A stretch of 64,000 nt of DNA from Lamellibrachia satsuma (lineage: Eukaryota; Annelida; Polychaeta; Sabellida; Siboglinidae), in the NCBI GenBank assembly GCA_033239005.1, contig BSQZ01000028.1, positions 1,103,501 through 1,167,500 on the forward strand, read 5' to 3'. This document shows, one piece after another, positions 39,670-51,664 of this stretch. Numbering within the stretch: position 1 is the first letter of the stretch; each line of letters begins with the position of its first letter. Made by a program: the position numbers and the translations under genes. A model generated the notes under the pieces. It saw only the letters and a list, made by a program, of their open reading frames with translations. It was not told where the DNA came from and ran no database searches.

Positions 39670-39862
39670 ATTTTGCCTACCCTCTCCTTCGCTCTTGTCT
39701 CCCCCACTCCCCTCTCCTTCACTCCGGTTGTTTTCCCTCCCGTCTCCCCCACTCCCTTCTCCTTCCCTCCTGTCTCCCCTACTCCCCTCTTCTTCACTCC
39801 GGTTGTCTTCCCTCCCGTTCCTTTCCTTTCCGTCTCTTTACCTCCTGTCTCCCTACGACCTA
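39670..39862. repeat. polypyrimidine minisatellite
   Basis: Tandem CTCCTTCNCTCCGGTTGTNT / CCCTCCTGTCTCCCCCACTC units. The same phrase occurs once in LINE-B ORF1 DNA near 38880-38915. Open frames through it (Ser/Pro/Leu) are artefacts. Confidence 0.8.
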
Positions 39863-39934
39863 AAGGCGGCGGCGGCCGTTCCAGGACTGCACAGAGCGGC
39901 CGGCCGCGGCCGTTGTGGGGTCTAATGAGTTAAA

Positions 39935-42630
39935 AAAAATCAACCGCTTTAAGCGAAATAAAGTCATGGGTTGGGGGCTATGCACCTACCCACGTGCACC
40001 TAAAATCAAGAATATCACGCCAGTGGTTTACTCAGAATGTGTTCTGAAAGTGGGAGATTCCGGTCAATTCTCCGATTGACACGTTAACCAGCGCGACCGA
40101 TAAGCGCATCCGCAGTTCTATAGAATCAGTACCAATCAGCTAACATAGACTCCTCGTGACATTTTAAGCTCTGCCGGTGTACACAAAACCAGCGCAAAGT
40201 CTCAATTTTGTCAGAAAGAGGACTAGTGACTAGTTTAGTGTATGCTATACAAGTTGAGTTTGGACGCAAACAGCATGGCTATATCCTATTTGCAATCATA
40301 GGAATAGGTGTATACAAATACATTTTCATTTGGGAGCGAGTATTGTAAGACTAGACATTCGTGGCGTAGGGTTATCTAACAGTATGGCGCGGCACTTGAA
40401 ATTAAGATGCTGTGTGTTCAACATGGTTTTCCTAGTAAACCACTGCCGTGACATTCTTAATTATAGTTGTAAATGGTTATGTTTAGTCACTCATAGATGA
40501 ATAGGTCCAAAACCATGACTTGTTTCCCTTTAACAAGATCACATTGCACTGGCTCGAAGTGATTATTTTAAGCGAGTCCACATGTAACATAATAGCATAG
40601 GTGCTTTCTAAACAAAAATGTGGAATCGCTATTTAGATGTCCCCTGTATTTTGTTATTATGTGTGTCACATATTTATGTTTTGGTTGGGATAATGCGGTA
40701 ATTTAAGCCAATGGACATACTCGTTATGGTTCAGTGTGTGTACATTCGTACAACTACAAATGATTCACCGACAGGGGTATATGTAACAGATTTCCCGTTT
40801 AATAACAAAATTAATAAGAGTAAATAATCACAAATCAAGTACGCTGAACATAATTACAATCTACCAACGTCCAATATTATTCATCACTATCAAATCACAG
40901 TTTACACAATAACTGAACGTCTCTTGCGGACTTGCTGGCGTCGCATCTAACATCCTGTAGACAGTTTCAGCGCGTGTGGTGCCAAGCTAGCTACAGCGAA
41001 TGCAATCAAGCGTGACCCTGCGAATGCATTCAAGCGTGCAGCGTGCCCCGGCGAGTGCAGTCAAGCGTGCAGCGTGTCGATGGATTAATTTAAAGGAGGC
41101 GTGTCTTGTTGCCGGCAATCGTCGCCCAGTCCGGACAATGATTACAGGGGTGTAGTTCTTAAAGAGATAATCGGTATTTTAGTGTTCACCGATGCATAAT
41201 CGACGACTCTAGTGATGAAATAACGGCGAAATAATCGTTTCTTGAATCAAGAATAATGCACCCACTATTATTGTCCTTGCACGTCGAAGCTCTCAACACG
41301 AGACATGGGTATAATCACATTACCTTACTCGGTGAATGTATTCTGTTCGAACGAACATTGCTTCACATTTCCATGTCTCGGAGACACTATCGATTCACAT
41401 GGCGATTCACATGGCGATTCACTTTATGAATAATCAGACGTCTCAGATGTCTGATTTATCTCAATTGTCTGACCAAAACATCCGGCGTCAGTTGTTTTGT
41501 ACTTCTTCTACCACCAATAACAGTTGTGTCATAATAAATCAACCAATCATTGTAGTGCATACACAACTCACGTAGACCACGGAAATGCTTGGTTGCCTAT
41601 GCAACTTAAAAGTTGACTTGTTAAAAGTTACGTAATAGTTGCACCATAACTCCCAAGTATCAAACATTCAAATCAAATACTACCCTACGCAAAATCTATA
41701 TAACAAGAAGTAGACATTGCACACATAACGATGGTACGGTGTACACCAACGAGCATCTGGTGCAAGATTTATAGCAGACAAAAACACTACAAATTTCATT
41801 TATGTCAACCTATTGTTGAAAGTGAGAACGAAAACATATTTACTTGTCACCGTCACAAATCAACAACTGCTACTATATCTCAAGATATTTGTTCTCCACC
41901 GTAATTAAATGCTAACACAATGATAAGCAGTATTGGTAAACAACGAGTTTTCAAATGATAACAGTCATGAAAAATTTTCGTTTATTTGTTAATCCGTTGT
42001 AACAAACAATATTCAGACATCTTTATTTGCCATATTCGGCGCCACTAGCACGACTCTCAATCGCTAAGCACCATCGCGAGACGAGGTGGCTTAAGTAAAC
42101 ACGTTGATTCTATGCCACCCACGTTCTCCGATCTATGACAGTATGTGTAATTTGTTCATGCGAGCATTTATGTGGCATACGTTGTTTTGTCCAATGACCC
42201 ATCCAATGTGTGGTAACGTGTACCACCAATGTTGGGGCAAAGCTAATCCCTTTTGTAAATAAAAATGGGAGTGGTTGCTATATAAACTAATCTGTTTAAT
42301 GCATGTACGAAATTTCACGACTATTTGTGGAATGACTCACTTATATATACATATATTGTTTTATCATGTTTGTTTGAACATTAACTCTAACGAAATAAAG
42401 TATTATAATAATCGATGTTGGGCACTGATAGGATCAATGTTCCAATAAATATGTACATAATATATAATCATGCATATAATAATAACAGTAAATACACACA
42501 TTACAAAGTAATGTGTAGGACTGCCACTATTATTGTGTCACTAATGTTCTGCAATTCTAGAAAAAGAGTAATGTATCTACGCTTTGCGTCACACTACTGT
42601 AACACAGTTGTAAATGGTAACTAGATCACT
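39935..42630. other. long stretch without a recognised gene
   Basis: The only structure I can support is a short tandem repeat at 40995-41085 (GCGAATGCATTCAAGCGTGC-type, three units of about 24-32 bp). No domain-bearing frame, RNA gene or transposon protein is visible. Confidence 0.45.
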
Positions 42631-42639
42631 AGTACTGCC

Positions 42640-43153
42640 ATCTAGTGATTTATTCATTTATGGTCTTCACCCTGCGCGGGAGACCATGCGCAGGACTGGC
42701 AGCCAATTCAAGACACACATGTTATCGTGTTTAAGTATTGCTTATGAAAGGCCATAGGCAAAGAGGTGTATTTATATTTCTATTTTGCAAGTTCTGTCTC
42801 TTTGACACGTCACGTTATGTTACAATGTGTTGTTAAACTAATGCAACAATAAGTATTTATAGTATTAGTTACTTTACGATCTTGTACTCTGTATTTGTTA
42901 GTTTACAGTTTTACGAAGACTTACTAGACTACGGGGACGTAGGCGACTACTAATGACAAGGCGAGTCCGAGGTTTTGAATCTAATTGAATTTATTCAACA
43001 TAATCAATTTACATTTTCAATAAATTGTAAACATACATAGTTGCAAGCGTAACAACCACTAAAGTGGAACAATGAAAATATAATTAAAGAATGACAATCA
43101 GGTTAGAACGGCAGTTGTTTAATAATTAATAGTAGCATGTACATTATACTACA
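42640..43153 (-). repeat. Gypsy-1 3' LTR (approximate left border)
   Basis: On the minus strand a purine tract (GAAGGGAGA, complement of 43154-43162) is followed by TGTAGTATAATGTACATGC, a typical polypurine tract plus LTR start. The outer border is not certain. A similar end recurs at 52482-52539. Confidence 0.55.
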
Positions 43154-43189
43154 TCTCCCTTCAAAGAATAAAGTATACTGTTTTGTGAA

Positions 43190-44230
43190 CTTAACTTTAT
43201 TCACAGATCCACATGTTTTTCGAATCTTCACTGCTTTGCCAGATCGGGTAACCTTCACGCGGTCGGTAGAAGCTGTTAATGTCTCTTTTCTTGGGGAGGT
43301 CTGGTTCAGCAGTGGGTGCCGCTGGTGTTGAATCAGTTGGTGTTGTCTCCAGTGTTGAGACCAGCCCTGAAAGATTTCGTCTCACAGTTCCCTGACTGGT
43401 TTGTACTAAGTTGGATCGGGGGTTGTTAGCACGATGTACCACGTGACTATGGTGGCTTTGGTATGTTACCCATACCGAATCACTTGATTTGAGTTATGGG
43501 TGGTCACGGGCACGATGACGCTCATTAAATTTGTGTCCTTGTCTGTGTACTTCTCCGTGACTGCTACTTTCTGCAGGCCCAGGGTTTTCACTCTTAGCTT
43601 TAGTGTACCCGTAAGGGCTGGCAGTTGGGTACGGAGTCTTCGTCCCATGAGAAGTTCGCCTGGCGATAGTCCGTTCTGGAGTGGTGCAGCTCGGTAGTTG
43701 AGTAGTGCCAGATAGATATGTCATTCTTTTCGACGAGTAGTTTCGCTGTAGGCACTGCCCTTTCAGCTTTTCCGGTTGCTTTTGGGTATCTTGGTGCGCT
43801 AGTTGTATATACTACATCATATTCTTTCACAAAGGTTTGGAAAGTCTCTGAGCTGAATTGAGATCCTTTGTCGGATATCAGAATCTCAGGTATGCTATGA
43901 CAGGCAAAGATCGACTGCATCTATGCGACAACAGACTCAGCTGTTGAGCTTCTTTACCTCAGCCATCGCGAAAAATAGTCGACGACGAAAAGATAAATTG
44001 TACATTTCAGTTCCATCAAGTCCATTCCCAGTCTTTCCCAAGAGCATGATGGGAAAGAGGACGGAAGGAGTAGGCTTCTCCTTGTTGCATGTAAAGCATT
44101 TTGATGCAATCTCTTCAATGCTTTTTCACATGCCTGGCCACCATATACAGTTTCTGGCTCTGTGTAGAGTGTTGGTGTGGAATGGCGCATTTATGTATGC
44201 TCCCTGTGGCACGGCGGTTAACGACTGCTC
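43190..44230 (-). pseudogene. Gypsy-1 integrase, broken
   Basis: Shifted frames give INAPFHTNTLHRARNCIWWP then CFTCNKEK (zinc-binding region), ERLGMDLMELK (first Asp), LISDKGSQFSSETFQ (second Asp) and PRYPKATGKAERAV (Glu). Stops near 44130 and 43950 and a frameshift near 43720 inactivate it. Confidence 0.8.
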
Positions 44231-44341
44231 CCTGGCTGTGAGCAGTTAGCCATGTTTCGTGTCGAAATAATAAATGTGTGTAATACACTACAGTGGCGAC
44301 GATGATGGGACAAGACCACAAGCAAGTTAACAAAACACATT

Positions 44342-45105
44342 ATGGCAGAGCCAGTTGGCAGTTTTAGTGAATTTGATCATTCTGAAGAAGCATGGCCATG
44401 GGCGGCGTACGCCGAGAGGATGGAGTCCTATTTCAACATTAACGACATAGATGAGCGACAAAAGCGGATCTATTGATAAGTGTGCTGGGAAGCAACACCT
44501 AAGGCTATGGATTACTAAAACATTGATGGCTCCCACAAAACCGCCAACTAAGCCATTTGTGGTAAAAACACTTGGGGATCATCTAGACCCCCCAAACCAC
44601 TGAAATGGGGGAGCGTTTCCGTTTTGGCCGCAGACATCAACACGAGGGTGAACGTGTCGCCTTGTTCGTGGCATAGCTGCGGCGACTGTCACTGCATTGT
44701 GGTTATGCAGCAAACCTAACTACAGCCATGAGAGACCAGTTTGTGTTGGGTCTACGATCGGAGTCAACACAAAAAACCTTGTAAAAGTCAAAGACCGAAG
44801 TCTGGAAACTGTCATCGAAACAGCGAAGCTAGACGAAACAGCTAGTCGTATCTCATGACACCGAAGAATTACAAACTAGCCACGGGGAGGTTAGTGAATC
44901 TGTCCACAAGTTGTATTCCCAACAGCAGCCACATCAGAACAGGGAGAGAGAAACGAGATGAAAATACAAATGCTACAGATGTAATGGCCGCGGGCACAGG
45001 TCGGACGATTGTCGCTTCAGAGACGAAACCTGCCACGGATGTGGGAAGCCGGGCCACATCAAGGCCGTGTGTCACTACAAGAAAGGCAAACAGGTGAACC
45101 AAATA
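44342..45105 (+). pseudogene. Gypsy-2 gag
   Basis: The start MAEPVGSFSEFDHSEEAWPW and YAERMESYFNINDIDERQKR is typical of Gypsy gag, then a TGA at 44474. Two CCHC zinc knuckles (CYRCNGRGHRSDDC, CHGCGKPGHIKAVC) are encoded at 44965-45080 in another frame. Frameshifts lie between. Confidence 0.82.
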
Positions 45106-45256
45106 TCAGCTGCCAAAAGTGACAGTTGCAATGTTAGTAATGACAATGAGTGAAGTGATGGGTTATACACCCTAGATGCGGTTCACTCGTTAACAAAACC
45201 AAAGAACAGAACTGACATGATTTGGACGACACTGGGTAGCCGGGCAACCGCTTCAA

Positions 45257-45511
45257 ATGGAGGTCGATACTGAGTCGGCATACTCAGTAATCCCACACCA
45301 TGTGTACAAGGAAATGTTCCAGAAGCATGAACTCCAGCCTACATCAGTAACTCTCCGAACCTACATGGGGGAGTTGGTTGTCCCCGAAGGAAAGCTTTGT
45401 GTCTACGTCAAGCACAAGAAGCAGAAGGTGAAGCTAGACTTATACGTTATCAAAGGCGATCGACAAGTGCTGTTTGGTCGTGACTGGTTTTGGGAGATCA
45501 AGCTCGATTAG
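45257..45511 (+). pseudogene. Gypsy-2 aspartic protease
   Basis: MEVDTESAYSVIPHHVYKEM carries the active-site DTGS motif changed to DTES. The body (VVPEGKLCVYVKHKKQKVKL) and the end VLFGRDWFWEIKLD fit a retropepsin followed by the RT linker. Confidence 0.75.
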
Positions 45512-45612
45512 GGAGAGATCCACTCCATGAAGTCATATGAAGTCAAACTAACAAGGATATTTCCCTGAAGGATGCCAACAAGCAAGTTTAGCGGCTGCTG
45601 GCCAAGTACACG

Positions 45613-46430
45613 TTGGTAAGCACGGAAAACTTAGGGACATTAAAAGGTGTGAAAGCCAAACTCACCGATGAGGGTGTTCAATCGAAGTTCTGCAGGTCAC
45701 GAAACGTGCCATATGCGATCAAACAGTACTTTGAGAAGGAGCTAGAAAGGCTCCAGAAAGAGAAAACCATATCCCCTGTCGAGTATAGCCAGTGGGCATC
45801 CGGAGTGGTACCGGTGGCAAAGAGAGAAACATAGGATGTACGTTTATGTGGGCACTATAAAGTGACAATCAACCCGGAAAAGATTGATGCCAAGATGGCC
45901 GGAGGCAAGAGGTTTGACAAAAGTCAAGAATGTTTATCTGCAGATGAAGGTAGAGGAAGACTCAAAGCAACACTTCACAATCAACACACACAAGCACCCT
46001 CCATATGGCAGAGGGCAATGGAGCACACCCTACAAGGAATCCCTGGCGTGGAGGTGATGCTAGATGACATCATTGTTACAAGGAAGTCTGATGCTGAACA
46101 TCTGGAAAACCTAGAAGCAGTACTCAGGAGGCTGGCTGAACGAAGTTACAGCCAGATAGACAAAGAGGCACTGGGACTCGTGTGGGGAGTTAGGAAGTTC
46201 AACCAGTACCTGTTTGGGAGACGATTAACTCTGGTGACGGATCACCAGCCCCTCACAGCTATCTTTCGTCCAGGGAAGAGTATTCCAGAAATGACAGCTA
46301 GCTGCATGGATGCAACGGTATGCCATACAGCTAGCAGCACACGACTATGACATTGTCTATAAAAGCTCTTTGAAACATGCAAACGCAGATGGACTTTTGA
46401 GGTTATCCATCTCCTGGTGTGGTGGCTATA
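45613..46430 (+). pseudogene. Gypsy-2 reverse transcriptase/RNase H, internally deleted
   Basis: N-terminal RT text (VPYAIKQYFEKELERLQKEK, SQWASGVVPVAKRE), a break at 45832, then [20 protein letters not shown] and DDIIVT. At about 46140 VLRRLAE runs straight into [20 protein letters not shown], so thumb and the first RNase H half are missing. Ends with [13 protein letters not shown]. Confidence 0.82.
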
Positions 46431-46499
46431 TTCTACATAGACCACGTGGAAGCCCTACCTGTCACGGCAGCAACCACCTAGACAGAGTCCAGCAAGGAC

Positions 46500-47747
46500 C
46501 CAGTCATGTCAAAGGTTCTTGAGAGGACACAGCAAGGATGGCCGACGATCAGTCCAGAGAGATTTGAACAATTCTTCGCCAAGCGCTATGAGCTGAGTGT
46601 ATTCCACGGATGCATCATGTGGGGAAACATGTCCTGGTGCCACATAAGTTACGCAGCCAGATCTTCCAGTATTTTCACTTTGGTCACATCGGTGTTGTGA
46701 AAATGAAGGGACTGGCTCGTAGCTATGTCTGGTGGCCTGGGATAGATAACGATATAGAGTCTCTGGCCAGGAAATGGCAATGCCAGAGAGTCCAGTTTGA
46801 AGTTCCTACCGTGCCACTTCATCCGTGGGAATGGCCTGCCAAAACATGACAGCGTATTCGTGTAGATTACGCTGGACCGTTTATGTGATGGATGTTCTTG
46901 ATAACGGTCGACGCACACAGCAAATGGCCTGAAGTACTACAACCTCAGCATCAGCAGAGAGAACCGTGGAACTATTACGAGATGTGTTTGCAAGGTATGG
47001 TCTACCAGAACACTTGCACAGTGACAACGGAAGTCAATTCACAAGCGAAGTTTTCCGAAACTCAAAGAAAGCAAACAACATGAGACACACATTTTCTGCA
47101 CCCTACCACCCAGCGACCAACGGGCAGGTGGAACGTTTCGTTCAGACATTCAAACAGGCCATGAAATCAGCGAGAGGCGACTCGGGTGCAGTAAAACGAC
47201 ACCTAACCAAATTTATGTTTGCCTACAGAAACGCTCCACATGCGACAACTGGAGATTCCCCTGCAATGTTACCGATGGGTCGAGGACTGCGAACAAGACT
47301 AGATGTCAAAAGACCCAACACGAGAAAAACTGTGGAAATCATCAGGCCACGTCAAATGCGGAGAGGAGAGGCCAACACAGAGCATTAGAAGTTGGAGACA
47401 GAATAGCGGTAAGAAACTATCGCAACGTTCAAAAGTGGGTACCTGGTACCACCAAAGAGAAGAGGAGTACCAGATCGTATGAAGTGCTGGTAGAAGAAGG
47501 TGCTGTATGGCAGAGGCATAGTGACTAAATCAGAGCTTCTGACATTATCATGGTACCTAGTGCAGTGGAGGTACAAGTGGTTGACGAATCGACAGGAACA
47601 GCAGTCGAAGCAGAAGAAGATAGCCCGCCAATCCCAGTGCACCATCCCGTGAGACGGGCAATTCCAGTGCAGATACCGCGAGCAGAGGACCATTTCGTGA
47701 GAAGGTCCACAAGAATCAGGAAGTCTCTAAAGAAGCTGGATCTGTGA
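46500..47747 (+). pseudogene. Gypsy-2 integrase and C-terminal tail
   Basis: HVLVPHKLRSQIFQYFHFGH with GVVKMKGLARSYVWWPGIDN (zinc domain), RVDYAGPF (first Asp), LHSDNGSQFTSEVF (second Asp), NGQVERFVQTFKQA (Glu), AYRNAPHATTGDSPAML. After a break at 47388 the tail ends VRRSTRIRKSLKKLDL. Stops at 46848, 46866 and 47386 inactivate it. Confidence 0.85.
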
Positions 47748-47956
47748 CTGTAGAAAGACGGTGTCCAGTTTAATTAAGGACACATACGCTGGTTAATGTG
47801 GGATCACGATTCTTTCATCATTTAGGAGTATGTCGTCAACCACAGTGAAGTGGACCGATGTTCCCAGTATTGACGGATAAGCGGTGAGTTTGGCTGATAC
47901 GTTGGCCATCCTTGTGCAGTACTCCCTTATCTGGGTGCACTCTTCATCGGACTTCT

Positions 47957-48292
47957 GTGGGGTGCGATAGCATACCGGTTAGAATGCCGGACTCTCAATC
48001 GAGAGAACCCGGTTTCAAATCCTACTGCGGTCGTTTCGAACATTTGGTAAGTTTGATCGCCCCACGTTGTCACAGTTCACTCAGCTGTATAAATGAGTAC
48101 ATGGCAATAGAGACAATGGTGGATATGTGAACGAATATTCTTCGCGCAGTAATTGCAGTGTGGCTGAATGCTTCCCAGAGACGTTGAAATGGCCTTGGGA
48201 TGAACAGGTCTGCCAGGGGGTGAAGTGTAAAGCGCTTTGAGCAGTCCTAAGGACTGGATACCGTGCTATATAAGAACTTACATTTATTTATT
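47957..48292 (+). mobile_element. tRNA-derived SINE, copy 2 (family S1)
   Basis: The tRNA-like head (ACCGGTTAGAATGCCGG, B box GGTTTCAAATCC), central CACTCAGCTGTATAAATGAG and tail TATAAGAACTTACATTTATT match copy 1 at 11845-12174 along the whole length. It interrupts Gypsy-1 between RNase H and integrase. Confidence 0.82.
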
Positions 48293-49382
48293 CTGTGCCG
48301 TCTTCATTTTAAGCAGCTTTTGTGATGATGCAAGGATGTGGATTATTGTATTTGTGTGCATTTCGACTTCTTCGATGGATGCATATTCATGTTTTGTTGC
48401 TTCGCTACTTGGAGCTCTGGACAGTGCATCGGCAGTTGTCAGAGTTTTCCCTGGTACGTACCGGATTTCAGGATTGTACCTAATCAAACGCTTCTTGAAG
48501 CGTTGTATCCTTATTGGCATTGTCGCTAGGTCTTTTGTTCAAATGAGTGGTACAAGCGGCTTGTGGTCGGTTTCAACTGTGAACTGTAAGCCGGTGACAT
48601 ATTCAGAGAATCGTTCGCACGCCCATGTTGTTGTTAAGGGCCTCTTTTTCTATGACAGCGTACCTCTTCTCGGTCTCCGACAGGCTTCTTGAAGCGTAGA
48701 AGATGGGCCGACGAAAACCACCTTCTTGGACCTGGAGCAATACCGCACCGATGACTGTGGCTGATGCATATGCAGCTATGATCATCTGACGGTGTGGATC
48801 ATAGTGGGCAAGGACTTCTGTGGATAGCAGAATGTTCTTGAGCTGCACGAAGGCTTGCTGTTGAGCTTCTCCCGACATCCAGACTGTGTCCTTGTGAAGT
48901 AGTTGACGCAGTGGCTCAATCAGTGTAGCTAGCTTTGGGACACATTTCCCAAGCTGGTTTACCATCCTCAGAAAGCGCTGTAGCTCTGTGACGGTGGGTG
49001 GTGCTGGGGAATCTTTGGTTGTTGCTGTCTTCCTTGGATCAGCTTTGATTCCCGAATCACTGATGACGTGGCCCAGTAACTTGACAGAGGTCATAGGGAA
49101 CTCATACGTGTTGTCTAGAGTAAGTCCAGCTTCTTGTATGCGCTGTAGGACAACTATCACTCTTTCGTCGTGCTGTTCCTGGTCTGTACCATGAACCAGG
49201 ATATCGTCCATGTGACAGACGACTCCTTTTATCCCTTCTAACATGTGTGACATGGGTCGCTGGAAATTCTGAGGTGCAGAACTTGTCCCAAATGCCAGGC
49301 GGTTAACGGCAAATCGGTTTACCTGGCTTTTGGCATCTTTTATTGAACTTCGCTCTTTCCACGATGATGTTTTTTCTTGCAT
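48284..49382 (-). pseudogene. Gypsy-1 reverse transcriptase/RNase H, N-terminally deleted
   Basis: RT palm text LAFGTSSAPQNFQRPM and VVCHMDDILVHG (catalytic MDD), thumb LRQLLHKDTVW and QQAFVQLKNILLS, then RNase H-like YDPHRQMIIAAYASATVIGA and YAVIEKEAL, continuing to RYNPEIRYVPGKTLTTADAL at 48284-48520. Upstream, gag codons (ERAKFNKRCQ) run into RT codons within about 40 bp, so protease and RT fingers are deleted. A frameshift separates the two open parts near 48590. Confidence 0.85.
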
Positions 49383-49944
49383 TATAATACTCGTTCAGTG
49401 CATCTGTCACTTCTTTGTATGTTGCATTAACGTAATTGATTCTCAGTGTTGTAAGACTGTCATCAGTACATTCTCCCATGGTATATGGCAATGTTGTGAC
49501 TTGCTCAGCTTCTGGTTTGTTATGTAGGCCTGAGGCGGTTCTGTATTGAGAGAACCTTTTATACCACTTTATCCAAAGTTCTGCATGTCTGTGAGTTTGC
49601 CCCTCCGAACGTGGTTGGTAGTGGCAATCCCTGTGACTGCCTCAACATTTGTGCTCCCGGGAGGTCACCATCCTGTTCAGGTTGCATCTTTGAACGTTTA
49701 TTTCACTAAACACTATTGGCGCTGTGTGGGCTTCTCTCCGTACGTTGGAAGCTGAACTGTTCGCTAAATATACGTATTATCGCCCGTCGTGAATGTTTCG
49801 TAATGTTCTGTCTTTAAAGTTCGTTTTATTTGAATTATATTCTTCTTCAACAACTTCTTCTGCACATATAATTGTCTTCGGTTTTTCAACCGTGTTTGAG
49901 GCGTAGAAATTGAAAACCGGTGCCACCAATTCAGGTATTTAACA

Positions 49945-50165
49945 AGATTTAACTAGATTGCCATCCCAAACAACAAGTCCATATGGCAAGTGGACAAAGA
50001 AGCCATTGACTTATCGAGAGTCCAACAAGTTTCTCATCTATGCGTAGCCCGCCCTTATCAGATATCTGTCAATTCTATTTTTAAACATATTCACACTACT
50101 AGCATTAACACAATCATTTGGGAGTCTGTTCCAATCATTTATCACCCTATGTGAGAAAGAGTACT
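49945..50165 (-). mobile_element. LINE-B 3' end
   Basis: The minus strand reads YSFSHRVINDWNRLPNDCVN then MFKNRIDRYLIRAGYA and stop, followed by the 3' UTR with GTTGGACTCTCGATAAG and ending TTGGGATGGCAAT. It is 5'-truncated by the hAT-like element to its right. Confidence 0.75.
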
Positions 50166-51303
50166 TGGACTTGTACTTGCTATTTTGTTGAGTGCAGTAC
50201 TTGTACGTCAAAGTACTTGGACTTGACAAGTACTTTTCAAGTACTTTTTATGCTTTCATTAAATAGGTGGCTCTATCTCAAGAATTGGGAAAAATGACCG
50301 TGTGTTTACTGTTGTTTTTCTTTCTCACAAAGCGTTAAGACATGAAACATAAATGGTGCAAAAAATAATTGCAATGAAAATGACCGTATGTTTGTTTATT
50401 TTGCACACAGCATCATGACATGAAACATAATTGATGGTCCAGTGTTTACAATACACTGTTATGATGACCATATTAATTGATCACTCTGTTCATGTTATGT
50501 CTGTCAATGTCATGTACTCGTACTCATACATATTTTACAAGTACATTACGAGTACATCTGAGGACTTTCTCAATATATGCTGTGAAATTAAGTTTTATTT
50601 GTAGTTAACAAAATGAAGCTTTTCACATAGTACACCCCCATTCTCAAATAACCATGACTACGATACCCGAAAAAAGACAGCAGGCACCATCTTTTCCCAG
50701 TCAGAAACAACAGTTGTAGGCTCCAAGTTAAGGCCATAATCTCTTTGTTTAATTAAGCCACTAGGATGTCCATAAAGGGCCATTCATCAGTTGACTCTCC
50801 AGCTAGCCATTAAATGCCTTTGATGCAGTCACGAGACCATGCCACTTGGCACTGGCTGACATTGCTAACTGCCAAGAACTGCCAACTGAGGCTTCCTCTG
50901 TAGAAGTAAGGCGACTCAAGTCAGACTGCTTCCTACACCAGTATAATCTGATGCCAGCAGTCTGGCTAAAAGGGGGATTTTGAGCCTGTTGTATTGTCAA
51001 GTTCTAACCTTCTCAACAACCAGAAGCCTAAGATCAGAAAACATAAATTGCAAACTTCTAATATAAATAGATTGCAAATTGCAACACTGCCTTTGAGCAC
51101 CAAAAGAAGGCAAACTGAACTGATGCATAAGCATATAAATTGGTATCATGTGGTCTTTATTGCAAACAAGGACAAACAAACTTTTCAAATTGCCACACAT
51201 CCCCTTTGTTGCAATTTGGACACATCTCACCTCTACCCCTTCAAATGATGTACGTGTTTAGGGGGTAGGTAATGTTTAGTCACTGGTAAACTAACTACAA
51301 ATA

Positions 51304-51374
<71 letters not shown>

Positions 51375-51576
51375 GGTAAACCATAATTATATTGTATGGG
51401 TCTAAGGAGAACTTCCTTACTTTACAAAGTCTGTTACAACTATCAGAAATATTTTCCTAAAAGAAAAAATGCAACAAAATATGTGACAGTGATTAATTTA
51501 AGCACATCTCACCTCTACCCTTCAAATGATGTACGTGTTTAGGGGTAGGTAATGTTTAGTCACTGGTAAACTAACT

Positions 51577-51664
<88 letters not shown>

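Larger units (their letters stand above)
44225..47800 (+). mobile_element. Gypsy-2 LTR retrotransposon nested in Gypsy-1
   Basis: Short LTR remnant ending ATACACTACA, then a TGGCGACGATGATGGGA primer-binding-site-like start (44293), gag, protease, RT, RNase H and integrase in order, and a purine stretch with TGTCCAGTTTAATTAAGG after the last codon (47747). Gypsy-1 integrase spacer codons flank both sides, so the insertion point is inside Gypsy-1 pol. Both LTRs look strongly shortened. Confidence 0.85.
43153..49935 (-). mobile_element. Gypsy-1 LTR retrotransposon, minus strand, with nested insertions
   Basis: Reading right to left: gag (49680-49330; WYKRFSQYRTASG and YYNARKNIIVERAKFNKRCQ in shifted frames), RT and RNase H (49310-48284), a SINE (47957-48292), the spacer before integrase (47955-47800; ECTQIREYC, VVDDILLNDERIVIP), the nested Gypsy-2 (about 44225-47800), integrase (44230-43190), PPT and LTR. 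A GGTGGCACCGG stretch at about 49935 could be the primer-binding site; no 5' LTR was found to its right. Confidence 0.82.

Noticed and set aside
39590..39933. Ser/Pro/Leu-rich frames
   Set aside because: Polypyrimidine tandem repeat, open in all frames.
41336..41575. 79-codon frame
   Set aside because: Contains short direct repeats (MAIHMAIH) and no domain, promoter or splice support.
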